Of a stretch of DNA of 64,000 nt, positions 35,695-44,705 are shown one piece after another. The DNA lies in assembly GCA_965218495.1 (NCBI GenBank), contig OZ244626.1, positions 124,001 to 188,000 on the forward strand. Direction: 5' to 3'. The position numbers were made by a program, and so were the translations under genes. The stretch is from G965218495 sp965218495. Lineage in GTDB: Bacteria > Bacteroidota > Rhodothermia > Rhodothermales > Bin80. The notes beneath the pieces are model-generated. The model did no database searches, was not told where the DNA came from, and saw nothing but the letters and a program-made list of their open reading frames with translations. The first letter of the stretch is position 1, and every line of letters starts with the position of its first letter.

Positions 35695-38514
35695 CTAGAG
35701 TCCGAAGAAGCCCGCCTTCTTGCCGCGGGGGCGATAGATGAACTTGAGCATCACGTAGCGTCCCAGCGACAACACGCGTGAGGTTTGTACATACGTTGGG
35801 GCATTGGTGTAGTTGATGCCTGAATTCCTGTCGAAGACGTCAATCACTTCCAAGCGTATTTCTCCGCGTTCCTTCAACAGCAGGTGCGAGGCGGACAAGT
35901 CAAGCCTCAAGATGTTATCCTGCCTGCCAAACTCGCTTGAGCCGCTTCGATTGTCTTGGCCACCAAATGCGTCCTGGTCAAAGATCCGGTACCATAGGTT
36001 TGACTCCAGGGTGAACTTGTCCGACGGATGCCAGATCACGTCGCTGTGGATGGTGCTGTTTACGTAGCTCTGGTTGGCCTCTTTGTTCAGCGAGTAGCGG
36101 TTGTTATTGAAGGTAGCGTTGATGCCAGCGTTCACCTCAACCAGATCGGTAGACCGGTTTCGCACGCGTAAGCCCAACCTGTTTGTGAGCCGGCGGTTTT
36201 TGTTTTCGGCATTGTTGATGAATTCGGCACCTGTTGCCAGGTTCACGCTATTACTCAGATCTACTGCGATGCCCAGCGGCCGGATGGGCGTTTCGAAGCC
36301 GACCCTACCACTTGCATTCCAGCTACCCACGTCAGAGTTGACGGGACTACGTACTTGGCGCAACTGCGCGTCAACGGTCCGCGTGGTCACGATCTCATTG
36401 TTTGTAATTCCTACGCTGAACCCGGTCGAGAAACCCACAAAAGAGAATTGGTCGTAGAAGTTGAATTCGCCTCTAAAGGAGTGCGTGTATTCAGGGCGCA
36501 AGTCTGGATTACCGACGTATATACGCAAAGGGTCAGAGTTGTCCGTGAAGGGCTGCAGCTCCGTGATCGACGGCACGCGTGAGCGGCCGCTGTAGCGCAG
36601 CGATATCCGCTTGCCGTTTCCCAGCGAATGGCGGTAGCGTGCCCACGGCAACAGGTGCGTATAACCACTGGTGATCTCTTGCCGGGCATTCACGATGGTA
36701 CCCTCCAGGGACGACCGCTGGACCGTAAGGCCGCTGGAGATCCAGACTTCTTCCTTGGGATTGATGCTCAGCTCTATGCCGCTGGACAAGTACTGGTATG
36801 ACTGCTCAAATTCATCGCTGAGTCGCGCATTCAGGATCCGCTGGCCATCCACCAGGTCGTGAAACGCCTTGTCCCTACTACGAGTGGAGGTGCGATGCCT
36901 CGCAAATACCTCCAGCGTCCGTCCCTCGCCCAGTGGCTGTGTCAGGGCCAGGCGCTGGGAATGCTCGAGCTCAGCGCTGGCTTCTTCTTGTTGCTGGAGC
37001 AACTCCTCATCGGTCTGGAGGTCGCCCAGCGTTTCCAGCCTGGTTAGCGAGTTGAGGTTGCCGAGGGCATCCGCGCTTTGGGCCTCAATTTTGCCTTCGG
37101 CGACCAGGCTGCGGCCGTTTTCCGAGAGCCGTTTTCGCCACACTAAAGACAAATCGCCGTCAAGATTGTCGGTCTCTTTATCGGATGCGGTGGTAACGCC
37201 TACATGTAAAGCAGTCCGGGTATCTACCATGGTATTTTCAACGGCGTTTCGCGCCATTGAGGCGTTTCCAGCAGCCAGGTTGCCACGGATCCGCAGGTCG
37301 TGGCCCGTTCCAAGGTTTATCCTTGCGTACACATTGGCGGTGTGTCGCAGGTTTTTGTTGTCTTGATTGCTGACAAGACTGCTACGTGCCGACACTCCCG
37401 ACCCAAGTACCTGCTGCTGATGGGCGGTTCTGTCCCGGGTGGCATCAAAGTGGCTTACGAAGTAGCTACTGTTGATGCTGCTCTTGGGTGCGAAGTCGCG
37501 GCTTAGGTTAAGCCCTACGTTGAGTGCCTGCGAAATCCCACCACCAAGCCCGCCGGAGACGTCAAAGTTGCTCCAGACGCCTCTACCCATTAAGGAAATT
37601 GCCCCCGAGCCAATCAAGGAGAACAGTTGTCCAGCGCCAAACCCCTGTCGGCTAACGTTGTTAGCACTCGAAAGTACGGACATCTGTGTGTTAGGGGAGA
37701 ACCGAAATAGGTTGCCCTGCATGTCATAGCGGCCCTGTTCAGTATTCTCGCCGCCAAGGCCCCCGGTAAGATTGCCGAAATAACCGGTCTTGGCGTCCTC
37801 GGTGAGAGCGAGATTGATCGTCTTTTCTTCGTTCCCATCCGGGACGCCTGTCAGCTCGGCTTTGTCCGACTCCTTATCATAGACCTCGACCTGGTCGACA
37901 GACTGCGCCGGCAGGTTCTTGGTCGCGATCGTGGGGTCACTGCCAAAGAACTCCTTTCCGTCCACCAGAACATTTTCAACATTCTCGCCGTGGGCTTTTA
38001 TGGAGCCGTCCCGACTCACCTCAATGCCGGGAAGGCGGCGCAAAAGGTCCTCCGCCACTTCGTTGGGACGCGCTCCAAAGGCTTTAGCGTTGTAGGTGAT
38101 GGTATCGCGTCCAACCGACATCGGTACGCGGTCAGCGCTTACAACAAACTCATCCAGCGCGACTGTCTGCTCCAGCATGGTGAGCTTGCCCAATTCGATA
38201 TCGGCATCCACCACGTCAAAGTCATGGTACAGCGTCTGGTATCCGACGTAGGTGATCTGCAGAATGTATTTGCCCACTTCGAGGCGGCGCACTGTGAACG
38301 TGCCGTCTGCCCGGGTGGTGCTGAATCTGGTCAGGGTAGAGTCGGCGCGCGAAAGCGCTACGATGGTAGCGCTCGGCAGTGCAGTGCCAGTGGAGTCGTA
38401 CACGGCCCCAGATACGTTGTGCCGGGGTGTTTGAGCCAAAGCGGCGCTTGGAAATATCAGGGTGGCAGCCAAGGCCACCAGTGCGAGGTGCGAGTTACGC
38501 ATAACGATTTTCAT
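35695..38514 (-). CDS. TonB-dependent receptor with carboxypeptidase-regulatory-like N-terminal domain
   Basis: 939 residues from the ATG at 38514 (MKIVMRNSHLALVALAATLI); the frame opens at 38532. Signal peptide ends ALA-Q. An N-terminal CarboxypepD_reg-like beta-sandwich (HNVSGAVYDSTGTALPSATI) is followed by a plug domain (DALLRRLPGIEVSRDGSIKA-like region and NVLVDGKEFFG) and an outer-membrane beta-barrel of the OMP_b-brl_3 type, with PELRPEYTHSFRGEFNFYDQ-like strands in the last third. Imports an unknown ligand across the outer membrane using TonB. It is followed 7 bp upstream on the same strand by a GLPGLI gene order: the GLPGLI genes precede it in transcription. The ligand cannot be predicted. 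Confidence 0.9.
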   Translation of the reverse strand: MKIVMRNSHLALVALAATLIFPSAALAQTPRHNVSGAVYDSTGTALPSATIVALSRADSTLTRFSTTRADGTFTVRRLEVGKYILQITYVGYQTLYHDFDVVDADIELGKLTMLEQTVALDEFVVSADRVPMSVGRDTITYNAKAFGARPNEVAEDLLRRLPGIEVSRDGSIKAHGENVENVLVDGKEFFGSDPTIATKNLPAQSVDQVEVYDKESDKAELTGVPDGNEEKTINLALTEDAKTGYFGNLTGGLGGENTEQGRYDMQGNLFRFSPNTQMSVLSSANNVSRQGFGAGQLFSLIGSGAISLMGRGVWSNFDVSGGLGGGISQALNVGLNLSRDFAPKSSINSSYFVSHFDATRDRTAHQQQVLGSGVSARSSLVSNQDNKNLRHTANVYARINLGTGHDLRIRGNLAAGNASMARNAVENTMVDTRTALHVGVTTASDKETDNLDGDLSLVWRKRLSENGRSLVAEGKIEAQSADALGNLNSLTRLETLGDLQTDEELLQQQEEASAELEHSQRLALTQPLGEGRTLEVFARHRTSTRSRDKAFHDLVDGQRILNARLSDEFEQSYQYLSSGIELSINPKEEVWISSGLTVQRSSLEGTIVNARQEITSGYTHLLPWARYRHSLGNGKRISLRYSGRSRVPSITELQPFTDNSDPLRIYVGNPDLRPEYTHSFRGEFNFYDQFSFVGFSTGFSVGITNNEIVTTRTVDAQLRQVRSPVNSDVGSWNASGRVGFETPIRPLGIAVDLSNSVNLATGAEFINNAENKNRRLTNRLGLRVRNRSTDLVEVNAGINATFNNNRYSLNKEANQSYVNSTIHSDVIWHPSDKFTLESNLWYRIFDQDAFGGQDNRSGSSEFGRQDNILRLDLSASHLLLKERGEIRLEVIDVFDRNSGINYTNAPTYVQTSRVLSLGRYVMLKFIYRPRGKKAGFFGL

Positions 38515-38521
38515 TTGGGCT

Positions 38522-39340
38522 CTAGAAGCCAAATCCTTGATTGCGCATACGGGAGAAGGACTCTCGGAACTCTTTGTTCTTCTCCTCGACGATCTGACTA
38601 AAGTCCTCCGCTGTCACTTCGCGTCCCTCGTGGGGGCGGATGACCTCGGGGGTGCTTTCCAAGTCAAGCCTTGTGGCTGTATAGGTCTGCTTCCCGCCAT
38701 CTAGCGAAATCACCAAGATGAGGCCCGGCAGCCCACCGTACAATGCAGGACCTGCAGGTACGGGAATCTCGGGTGTAAACCACGCTTCTACATCCACGGA
38801 ATCCTGCATCGCCGTAGCCTTGAGGATGCGGTGCCCGAGAAAAGAACGTTCTTCTCCTGACAGCCTCCAGGAGGGTAACTCCAGCTCGCCGGTGACCCGA
38901 AATGTACGGTCAAGGACAAGGCGCTCCTGCGTGTAGGTGCCCTCGTCAAAGTTGACGTACGTGTCTTTTGGCGGCATTGCAGCTAAGTCCATATCGACTA
39001 CCGATATCGAATTCATGAATGCCATTCCAATCTCCATCATCTTTTCGGGGCCAAGGTCCTCCATTAGCTTCATCGGGTCAAAACTCGCCATGATGCTGTC
39101 TCTATGTTCTGTGTCCTCATACATCAGCGACGCCGTAGCATCGAAAATCAATAAGTGCCGCTGGGCCTGGTGTGTCGGGAACTGCGCCAAAAGCCCCTCT
39201 ATGCCCTCCATGTCCTTGACCTCATCCGGGAGCTCGTAGTCGGTCGCGGTGGTTTGGTCATAGTACACCGTGCCCTGCTGCGCAGCTGCCGCAGCCGGGA
39301 GAACTGTCAGGGCAATGGCCCAAAAGAGGTATTTGGACAT
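38522..39340 (-). CDS. GLPGLI family secreted protein (first copy)
   Basis: 272 residues from the ATG at 39340 (MSKYLFWAIALTVLPAAAAA-QQ signal peptide); the upstream extension to 39403 has no support. It contains the diagnostic ALYGGLPGLILVISL motif and the DVEAWFTPEIPVPAGP segment typical of GLPGLI (TIGR01200) proteins of Bacteroidota. Function of the family is not established. It stops 8 bp before the TonB receptor start, so the pair is probably co-transcribed. Paralogue of the next gene. Confidence 0.9.
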   Translation of the reverse strand: MSKYLFWAIALTVLPAAAAAQQGTVYYDQTTATDYELPDEVKDMEGIEGLLAQFPTHQAQRHLLIFDATASLMYEDTEHRDSIMASFDPMKLMEDLGPEKMMEIGMAFMNSISVVDMDLAAMPPKDTYVNFDEGTYTQERLVLDRTFRVTGELELPSWRLSGEERSFLGHRILKATAMQDSVDVEAWFTPEIPVPAGPALYGGLPGLILVISLDGGKQTYTATRLDLESTPEVIRPHEGREVTAEDFSQIVEEKNKEFRESFSRMRNQGFGF

Positions 39341-39562
39341 TTGGGATGGCTGGCTGGTGAAAACGCACTGGGCGCACGCAGGGGGCCCAACAAGTGTCGC
39401 CAAAGTCGGGCGTCACCTATGAGACGAAAGCGCGGCGTAGGGGTTGCGCTCACCTCGCTTTGGGGCTAAGTTTTCTATATGCCGACGCGCATAGTGCCAC
39501 TTCGGCGGTGCCAGTGCACCGCGAGTGTTGGCCCGATGGCATCTAATGCTCGAGGCGGTCGA

Positions 39563-40378
39563 CTACTGCCGCCGAATGACGACATCGAACTTACCCTGTC
39601 CGCGTCGTGTTTTCTCCAGCTCCTCAAGCTTGTCGGCTACGATCTGGTCGTATTCCGCCTGCGTCACATTGCGGCCCTTGGTCGGCTCTTCAAATTCAGG
39701 GACATTCTCAAGGTCCAGTTCTACGGCCGTATAAACCTCGCGGCCCTCATCAATGGAAAGCACCAGGATCAGGCCCGGAAGGCCGCCAAAGAGGTCGGGG
39801 CCGCCGGGGACAGGAATCTCGGGCGAAAACCACGCTTCTACGGCGACCGTATCCTTCATGGCCGTAGCCTTGATGACATGGTATCCAAGCATGGTACGCT
39901 CTTCTCCCGGGAGCCTCCACGCAAGGGCATCCTGCTCTCCGGAAACCAAGAATGTGCGCCCCCTAAAGTCGCGCTGCTGCGTGAAGGTAGCCTCATCAAA
40001 GTCGACGAAGGTGACGCCTGCCGCTCGGTTTCCACTGGGCACCCTGGAACTAAGAGCGTACATGACTTGCCCTCTCTCGCCAAGAGATTTAACAGTGACG
40101 GCCTCGCCGCCCGGAGCGCTTGCGGCGCCATCTTCAGTGGTCTCATCGACCTTCATGAGAGACGAGGTGGCATTGAATGTCAAGATCTTGCGTGTGGTGA
40201 ATTCCTTGGGCATTTTGGCAAATGACGCGCTGAGACCTTCGATTTTCATAGCTGCGACTTCATCCGGGAGTTTGAAGTCAACGGAGACGGTGTGTTCGTA
40301 GTGCACTGTGCCGTGTTGTGCGTGCGATAAAGCCGGAAGAAGCGCTACGGCAAGCGCAATGCAGGGGTATCGGTACAT
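39563..40378 (-). CDS. GLPGLI family secreted protein (second copy)
   Basis: 271 residues from the ATG at 40378 (MYRYPCIALAVALLPALSHA-Q). Motif DLFGGLPGLILVLSIDEG, with AVEAWFSPEIPVPGGP before it. It is clearly a paralogue of the gene at 38522-39340, differing mainly in the middle. 222 bp separate the two; I see no gene in between. Possibly same operon as the first copy and the TonB receptor. Confidence 0.9.
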   Translation of the reverse strand: MYRYPCIALAVALLPALSHAQHGTVHYEHTVSVDFKLPDEVAAMKIEGLSASFAKMPKEFTTRKILTFNATSSLMKVDETTEDGAASAPGGEAVTVKSLGERGQVMYALSSRVPSGNRAAGVTFVDFDEATFTQQRDFRGRTFLVSGEQDALAWRLPGEERTMLGYHVIKATAMKDTVAVEAWFSPEIPVPGGPDLFGGLPGLILVLSIDEGREVYTAVELDLENVPEFEEPTKGRNVTQAEYDQIVADKLEELEKTRRGQGKFDVVIRRQ

Positions 40379-40654
40379 GGTAGTCAATCTATGGGTTGGT
40401 TTGTAGTTTGACGTGCGTAGCGGGGCTTGGCAGGCAAAGCGGACCCCTTCCACCTTCGAGAGGGTAGCCACAGAGGCTCGAAATGCTGCATATTTCCCTT
40501 CGCGGATTCAGCTTCGTTCCAAAGTTCGCCCGTGTCTTTCTAGAACGTGCCCTTCATCAACTTATTGCGCGTGTGTGGCAGGGAGCGGGTGGGATCCTCG
40601 GCTCGAAGCATTTGACTACGACTGCCTGAATTCCATCCGGGAAGAATCCTGTCG
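40379..40654. other. Intergenic, probably partly remnant
   Basis: No gene recognised between the second GLPGLI gene and the broken third copy; contains the promoter region for the GLPGLI/TonB genes. Confidence 0.4.
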
Positions 40655-40945
40655 ACGTCCAGCATTGCCCAGGTTCAGAAGCCTGTCGGCTACGATCCGG
40701 CCGAATAGGCTCTAATTCATCGTGTTCTCAGTTGTGGGCCTGGCAGTCTTCGTCGTGAACTCAAGGCTTGCGATTCCTTGGAAGTGAACCTCCACCCTTG
40801 CCGATAGAATGCTCCAAAATTAGGCCTGGGAGGCCGCTATAGTGGACTGCCGCCGGGGTAGGCAACCTTGGGCGCAAACCATGCCTTGACAGGCACAGCG
40901 CCCTTCATCGTCGCGATAAGCGAAGGCTGACCGCCCCGGTGGCCT
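40655..40945 (-). pseudogene. Broken third GLPGLI gene (3' half)
   Basis: Minus-strand translation in shifting frames gives ATMKGAVPVKAWFAPKVAYP then GGSPL, stop; after a one-base shift it reads HYSGLPGLILE. This matches AMKDTVAVEAWFSPEIPVPG and LFGGLPGLILVL of the neighbour. The DNA at 40680-40710 is also near-identical to the 3' end of the second copy (TGTCGGCTACGATC). Frameshifted and missing its 5' half. Confidence 0.75.
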
Positions 40946-41092
40946 TGCCGAGTGAGGCGGTATTGGGGTGGGATCGGCGCAGGTCGCAGGGTGGTGTGAT
41001 CATATCAAATCTTGCCAGCCTGCTTTTGCACGATGGCTTTGAAGGAGGGGCGTGCGCGTCAAAAGCAAACCGCATCGTTCGTCGCATCCGGC

Positions 41093-41415
41093 CTAGGTCC
41101 CGACCCTGCGCCAGCCGTCCGTCCGGGCGCTGGCGGGCACGGTGCCAGGCGAGTCGACCTTATTCCGGACGTTCGCTCAGTTCGCTGCGGGCGTCGTGCC
41201 GGGGAAATTGCATGGGGCGCTGCTGGGCCGGTCGCTGCCGGATATCATCTGGCGCAGAACATGAATCGGGACTCGACTGCGAATTTGGCACGCGAGAAGC
41301 TGGAGGAGGCGAAAGCCAAGCGGAGACGGCCACGTAAGGGCGAGGTACGGCCACGGGTGTCGACCCGTTTGCAGTGGCAGACAATGATGACGCTGGATGC
41401 GCCGCGTGAGGGGAC
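41093..41415 (+). pseudogene. Remnant of a DDE transposase (same family as the one at 61.4-62.5 kb)
   Basis: In one frame: PTLRQ, VPGESTLFRTFAQFA and GKLHGALLGRSLP, stop at 41261-41263; in another: MNRDSTANLAREKLEEAKAK and RRRPRKGEVRP. These line up in order with PQLRRL, VPSEATFSRAFAEFA, QMHRALIDSC, SRDSTAIQARERP and KRKPGRPRKGEESP of the intact transposase at 61394-62524. Frameshifted, and cut off near 41420 where the IS256-family element begins. Confidence 0.75.
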
Positions 41416-41501
41416 TGCCGCGGGATTGCACATTTTCAAGTTGGGAATTGGAAAGTTGCTGTGGAGGTGGACCCTAGCCTCCACCATTCCTTTCCAATCA
41501 T

Positions 41502-42470
41502 ATGAACCCCTCACAGCCTGATTTGGGGAGCACTGAGGCGCCTGCAGACGCCCAGATCAATCCCTCCGGTGACTCGCGGCGGCTTCTGATGAAGCTCTGC
41601 ACGCACATACTGCAACAATTGACCACCGACTGGCCCATTCCGGCAGCGCATCAGCAGCCGGTGCCACCGCCCGTAGTGATCAAGGCTTCTGCTGCGGCCC
41701 AGGACACAAAGCCAGACTCGGCGCAGTTGAATGAAGCGTGGCAGCTGTTGCATTCGCGCAGTCTGCAAGACGACCCGATCGTTGCGATTTGGCTGCGCGG
41801 GCTGTGCCCACGCGGCGTTAACATCGTTCTTGGAGCGGGTCTGACCATCACGGGCTATCGCCGCATACTTGGCCTGGTAGCGTGCTACCCTGAGAACGTC
41901 TCTGCTCTTGCGTCCTTTGTGCAGTCGCTGTCCGATCGTGGTCTTTCGGCCGCCGACGGGCTGCTCTGTGTGCTGCCCAGCAGTACGGGACTGCAATCGG
42001 CGGTGCGCCAGGTGTTCGGCCCCAGGGTCGCCATACAGCGCTGTCTCAATACGCTATTGGATCAAGTCACCTGTGGTCTTCCGGAAGACCTTGTTCCTGT
42101 GTATCGCAATCGCCTCCGCCAGGCATGGAATGGGTTCGATGCCCGGGAAGCTGAACGCGCACTCACCCGTATTCACCAGGACTTGACGCGCGTCAATCGG
42201 TCCGCAGCGAAGGTTTTATGGGAGGGCCTGGAGCAATCTCTGACGATTCAACGCACGGGCATGCTGCTCAAGCTCGACAGGGGGCTGCGCGTGATGCGCT
42301 TCATGAATGCCATCAGTCGCAGGTTGCAGACCCCGGCCAGCGCCGTTTTCCAGCGACGCGAACAGATGGCACTGGCACTGTTGGAACACGAGGCTCAGCT
42401 GCGCCGTGTGGCCCATGCGGCCTATCTGCCACAACTTCGTGAGATTCTCATCAACATCAACGCCGTATGA
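41502..42470 (+). CDS. Mutator-transposase-like protein lacking the DDE residues
   Basis: 322 codons. The C-terminal two thirds align along their length with the transposase encoded next: VRQVFGPRVAIQRC matches IGAVFGDAVVFQRC, and AKVLWEGLEQSLTIQRTG matches ARSLEEGLEDTLTLHRLG. All three catalytic positions are changed: LLLDG became IWLRG, VQVDGS became CVLPSS, and IIENLNS became VMRFMNA. The N-terminus is Pro/Ala-rich and unlike the transposase. The stop overlaps the next ATG (ATGATGA), so the pair is translationally coupled. Probably an accessory or regulatory subunit of the transposase that arose by duplication; inference only. Confidence 0.75.
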   Translation: MNPSQPDLGSTEAPADAQINPSGDSRRLLMKLCTHILQQLTTDWPIPAAHQQPVPPPVVIKASAAAQDTKPDSAQLNEAWQLLHSRSLQDDPIVAIWLRGLCPRGVNIVLGAGLTITGYRRILGLVACYPENVSALASFVQSLSDRGLSAADGLLCVLPSSTGLQSAVRQVFGPRVAIQRCLNTLLDQVTCGLPEDLVPVYRNRLRQAWNGFDAREAERALTRIHQDLTRVNRSAAKVLWEGLEQSLTIQRTGMLLKLDRGLRVMRFMNAISRRLQTPASAVFQRREQMALALLEHEAQLRRVAHAAYLPQLREILININAV

Positions 42471-43433
42471 TGACCAATACCCCTATGCTGGATCAATCAC
42501 TCATCGAGGACCTTCGCGGGCTTGCGCAAAGGAATTTCATCGGCCTGGCCAGCTGCCTTGGATATCTCGATGATCTTCTTACCAAGATGGCCACATGGGT
42601 CATGGAAGCCGAGGCCCACTTCATATGCGGCGCACGTGGGAAGCACCATAAGACAGGCTTTCAGCGCTGGGGGACGAATCCGGGTTCCATCCGCGTCGGT
42701 TTGGAGCGCATTGCGGTCCGCGTACCGCGCGTGCGGAATGTACGAACCCGAAGGGAGCGTCCTCTGCAAACGTACCGCCTTTTGCGCGAGCGTGGGCTTA
42801 TGGACCGGGAAAGCGTGGTAAGAAGGTTGCTGTGTGGACTGTCGCGGCGCAATTACAGGCAGGCGGCCCAAGTCTTCACCGATAGTATGGGGTTGAGTGC
42901 CAGCAGCATAGGCAACGCCTTCATTACGCAGACGGCAGCGCTACTGAAGGAATTTGAGACGCGCCGCTTCGATCAGCACACCTTTGCGGTGCTCCTGCTT
43001 GATGGCAAGTATCTGGCCGATATGCAGATGATAGTAGCGATGGGCATCACGACCGAGGGCGAGAAGGTCGTCCTGGGCTTTGCGGAAAGCCGTACCGAGA
43101 ACAGTGCGCAGGTGGAATCGCTGTTGCAGGATCTGTTGCATCGGGGCTTCACCCATACCGACAAGCTGTTGGTACAGGTGGACGGCAGCCGCGGGCTTCG
43201 CAAGGGGATCGGCGCGGTGTTTGGGGATGCGGTCGTATTCCAGCGCTGCCAATGGCACAAGCGTACCAATGTGACGCGTCACATCAAAAGCGAGCCAGCG
43301 GCCACGCATATGAAGCGTCGGCTTCAGGCGGCTTGGGAGCTACCCACGTACAAGGAGGCACGGGCGGCGCTTGTGTCGCTGCATGGAGCGCTGCAGCGAT
43401 CGTATCCGAAAGCCGCACGCAGTCTGGAGGAGG
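42467..43433 (+). CDS. IS256-family (mutator) transposase, 5' exon
   Basis: 322 codons plus one base before a group II intron. IS256-type motifs: FICGARGKHHKTGFQRWG, RVPRVRNVRTRRE, the first catalytic Asp179 in LLLDGKYLAD and the second, Asp239, in VQVDGSRG, followed by FQRCQWHKRTNV. Unspliced, translation would read a few intron codons (EEGAPG) and stop at 43447. Joined to the 3' exon at 45858 the frame continues exactly (LEEG-LEDTLTLHRLGV) to give a normal 434-residue transposase. The start overlaps the stop of the dead paralogue. Confidence 0.92.
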
Positions 43434-43827
43434 GTGCGCCAGGCTAACTGGCAGGATATAGCGGGTGAAAGTCCCGTGTTATGAAGCTTAAACCAGGTAC
43501 ATATCTCCGCGAGCCGTGCGTGGTCATCCGTGAGGGTGGGCGCGAAGCGTCGGTAGCGGTACGTGTGGCCAGGGACATTGAGCACCGAAAGAGACATTAT
43601 CTGGGTCGCCGAGGTTTTCCTCTATGCCGAAGGCAACATGTTCGTCCTCGCTATGGTGAGAGGGCGGACAGGCCCACGGTGTCCGAGACCCCATGGACGC
43701 ACGCAAGTATCCTGTCGGGACCTGGGAGGTCTCTCCACTACCTATCCCTTTGGGGAAGGTCGCCAAAGCGTAGGCTAAATGCTGATCGGAGGACGTACGG
43801 TGGAGAGAAGTCAGATGCGACGATACA

Positions 43828-44705
43828 GTGTGCTGGGCAGCGCCCAGATCAGGTGGGTTCAAATCCCACTGGCGCCCGGATAGGGGGTGCCATATCCAAA
43901 GACGGGGGTAATGCCTCGTCGGCCGGGATGTACCGATAAGCAAAGGTCTAAACGGGCACCGAGTTGGAAACGACGGAAACAGCCAAGACAGGCGCTAAGT
44001 CGGGACATTGTCGCGAGACAACCGGAGGGCAGGGTGTCCACCGCGAGGTGGAATCTGAAGGGCTTGAGGAGCAGTACCGGGCCGTAGTCAAGGGGGCGAC
44101 CCCACGGACGAATCGGTCGGCCAAAGACGGGGCAAGGTCGAGCCGGCTGTATTTCGGCGAAGGCGTTCTTATCCACCCGTCGAACCAAGGTGTGTGCGAA
44201 CGGCACGGTACGGAAGATCTGGACGTAACCCCAGGAGGGCTCGTCACGTTCCCGGGTGGCACCGGGATAACAGCCCCTATAACCCGAAAGGGGAAGTGGG
44301 AACGGATGCGTGGCGAGTCGTCGGACGGCTGCATAGTACCACAAGCCCGTCGAAAGTCGGGTGACCGCGCAAGCGGCGGCCGGGTGGGTCGGGGAAGGCA
44401 GTCGGCAAAGGTGGTTTGGAATGGAGAGATTGCGATCAGCGAGTAAAGTCGATGAGGTGGAACAGTTCCTTTAGTGAAAGACCCGTACATCATCGGCTGA
44501 GGAGACTGTCGCATTGGGCACAATCCAACAGGGGAGAGGAAGGTCTACACCACAGTGGAGTACGGCCATGTACGATTGATTCCACTGAAACCTTCCTTGA
44601 ACCCTCCACGAGACACCTTTGTGAAAGCGGCTTACGGGAAAACCGTACGAGCCGTTTGAGCGGCGGACGGAGGTTAGCCCTTCGGGGCGTCTCCTCCGAC
44701 CCGAC
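43828..44705 (+). ncRNA. Inner group II intron, copy 1 (878 nt, no ORF)
   Basis: Starts GTGTGCTGGGCAGCGCCCAG and ends ACCCGAC (AY end). A domain V hairpin is at 44625-44657: AAGCGGCT/AGCCGTTT lower stem with the AGC triad and its G-U pair, two-base bulge CG, upper stem TACGG/CCGTA. Domain VI follows (CGGAGG...CCTCCG around a TTCG loop). A candidate EBS1 TGTATT (44148-44153) pairs with GATACA immediately upstream (43822-43827). All frames seen across it in translation are spurious. Different in sequence from the outer intron. Confidence 0.85.

Noticed and set aside
39479..40225. 248-codon plus-strand frame
   Set aside because: Antisense to the second GLPGLI gene; composition of a shadow frame.
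41012..41521. 169-codon plus-strand frame as an intact gene
   Set aside because: Only part of it (RDSTANLAREKL...) matches a transposase; the rest is out of frame and it runs across the IS256 left end. Treated as a remnant.
43853..43869. tRNA T-arm-like sequence GTGGGTTCAAATCCCAC (and again at 44731)
   Set aside because: No acceptor, D or anticodon arm around it; it is a hairpin near the 5' end of the inner group II intron and recurs in both copies.
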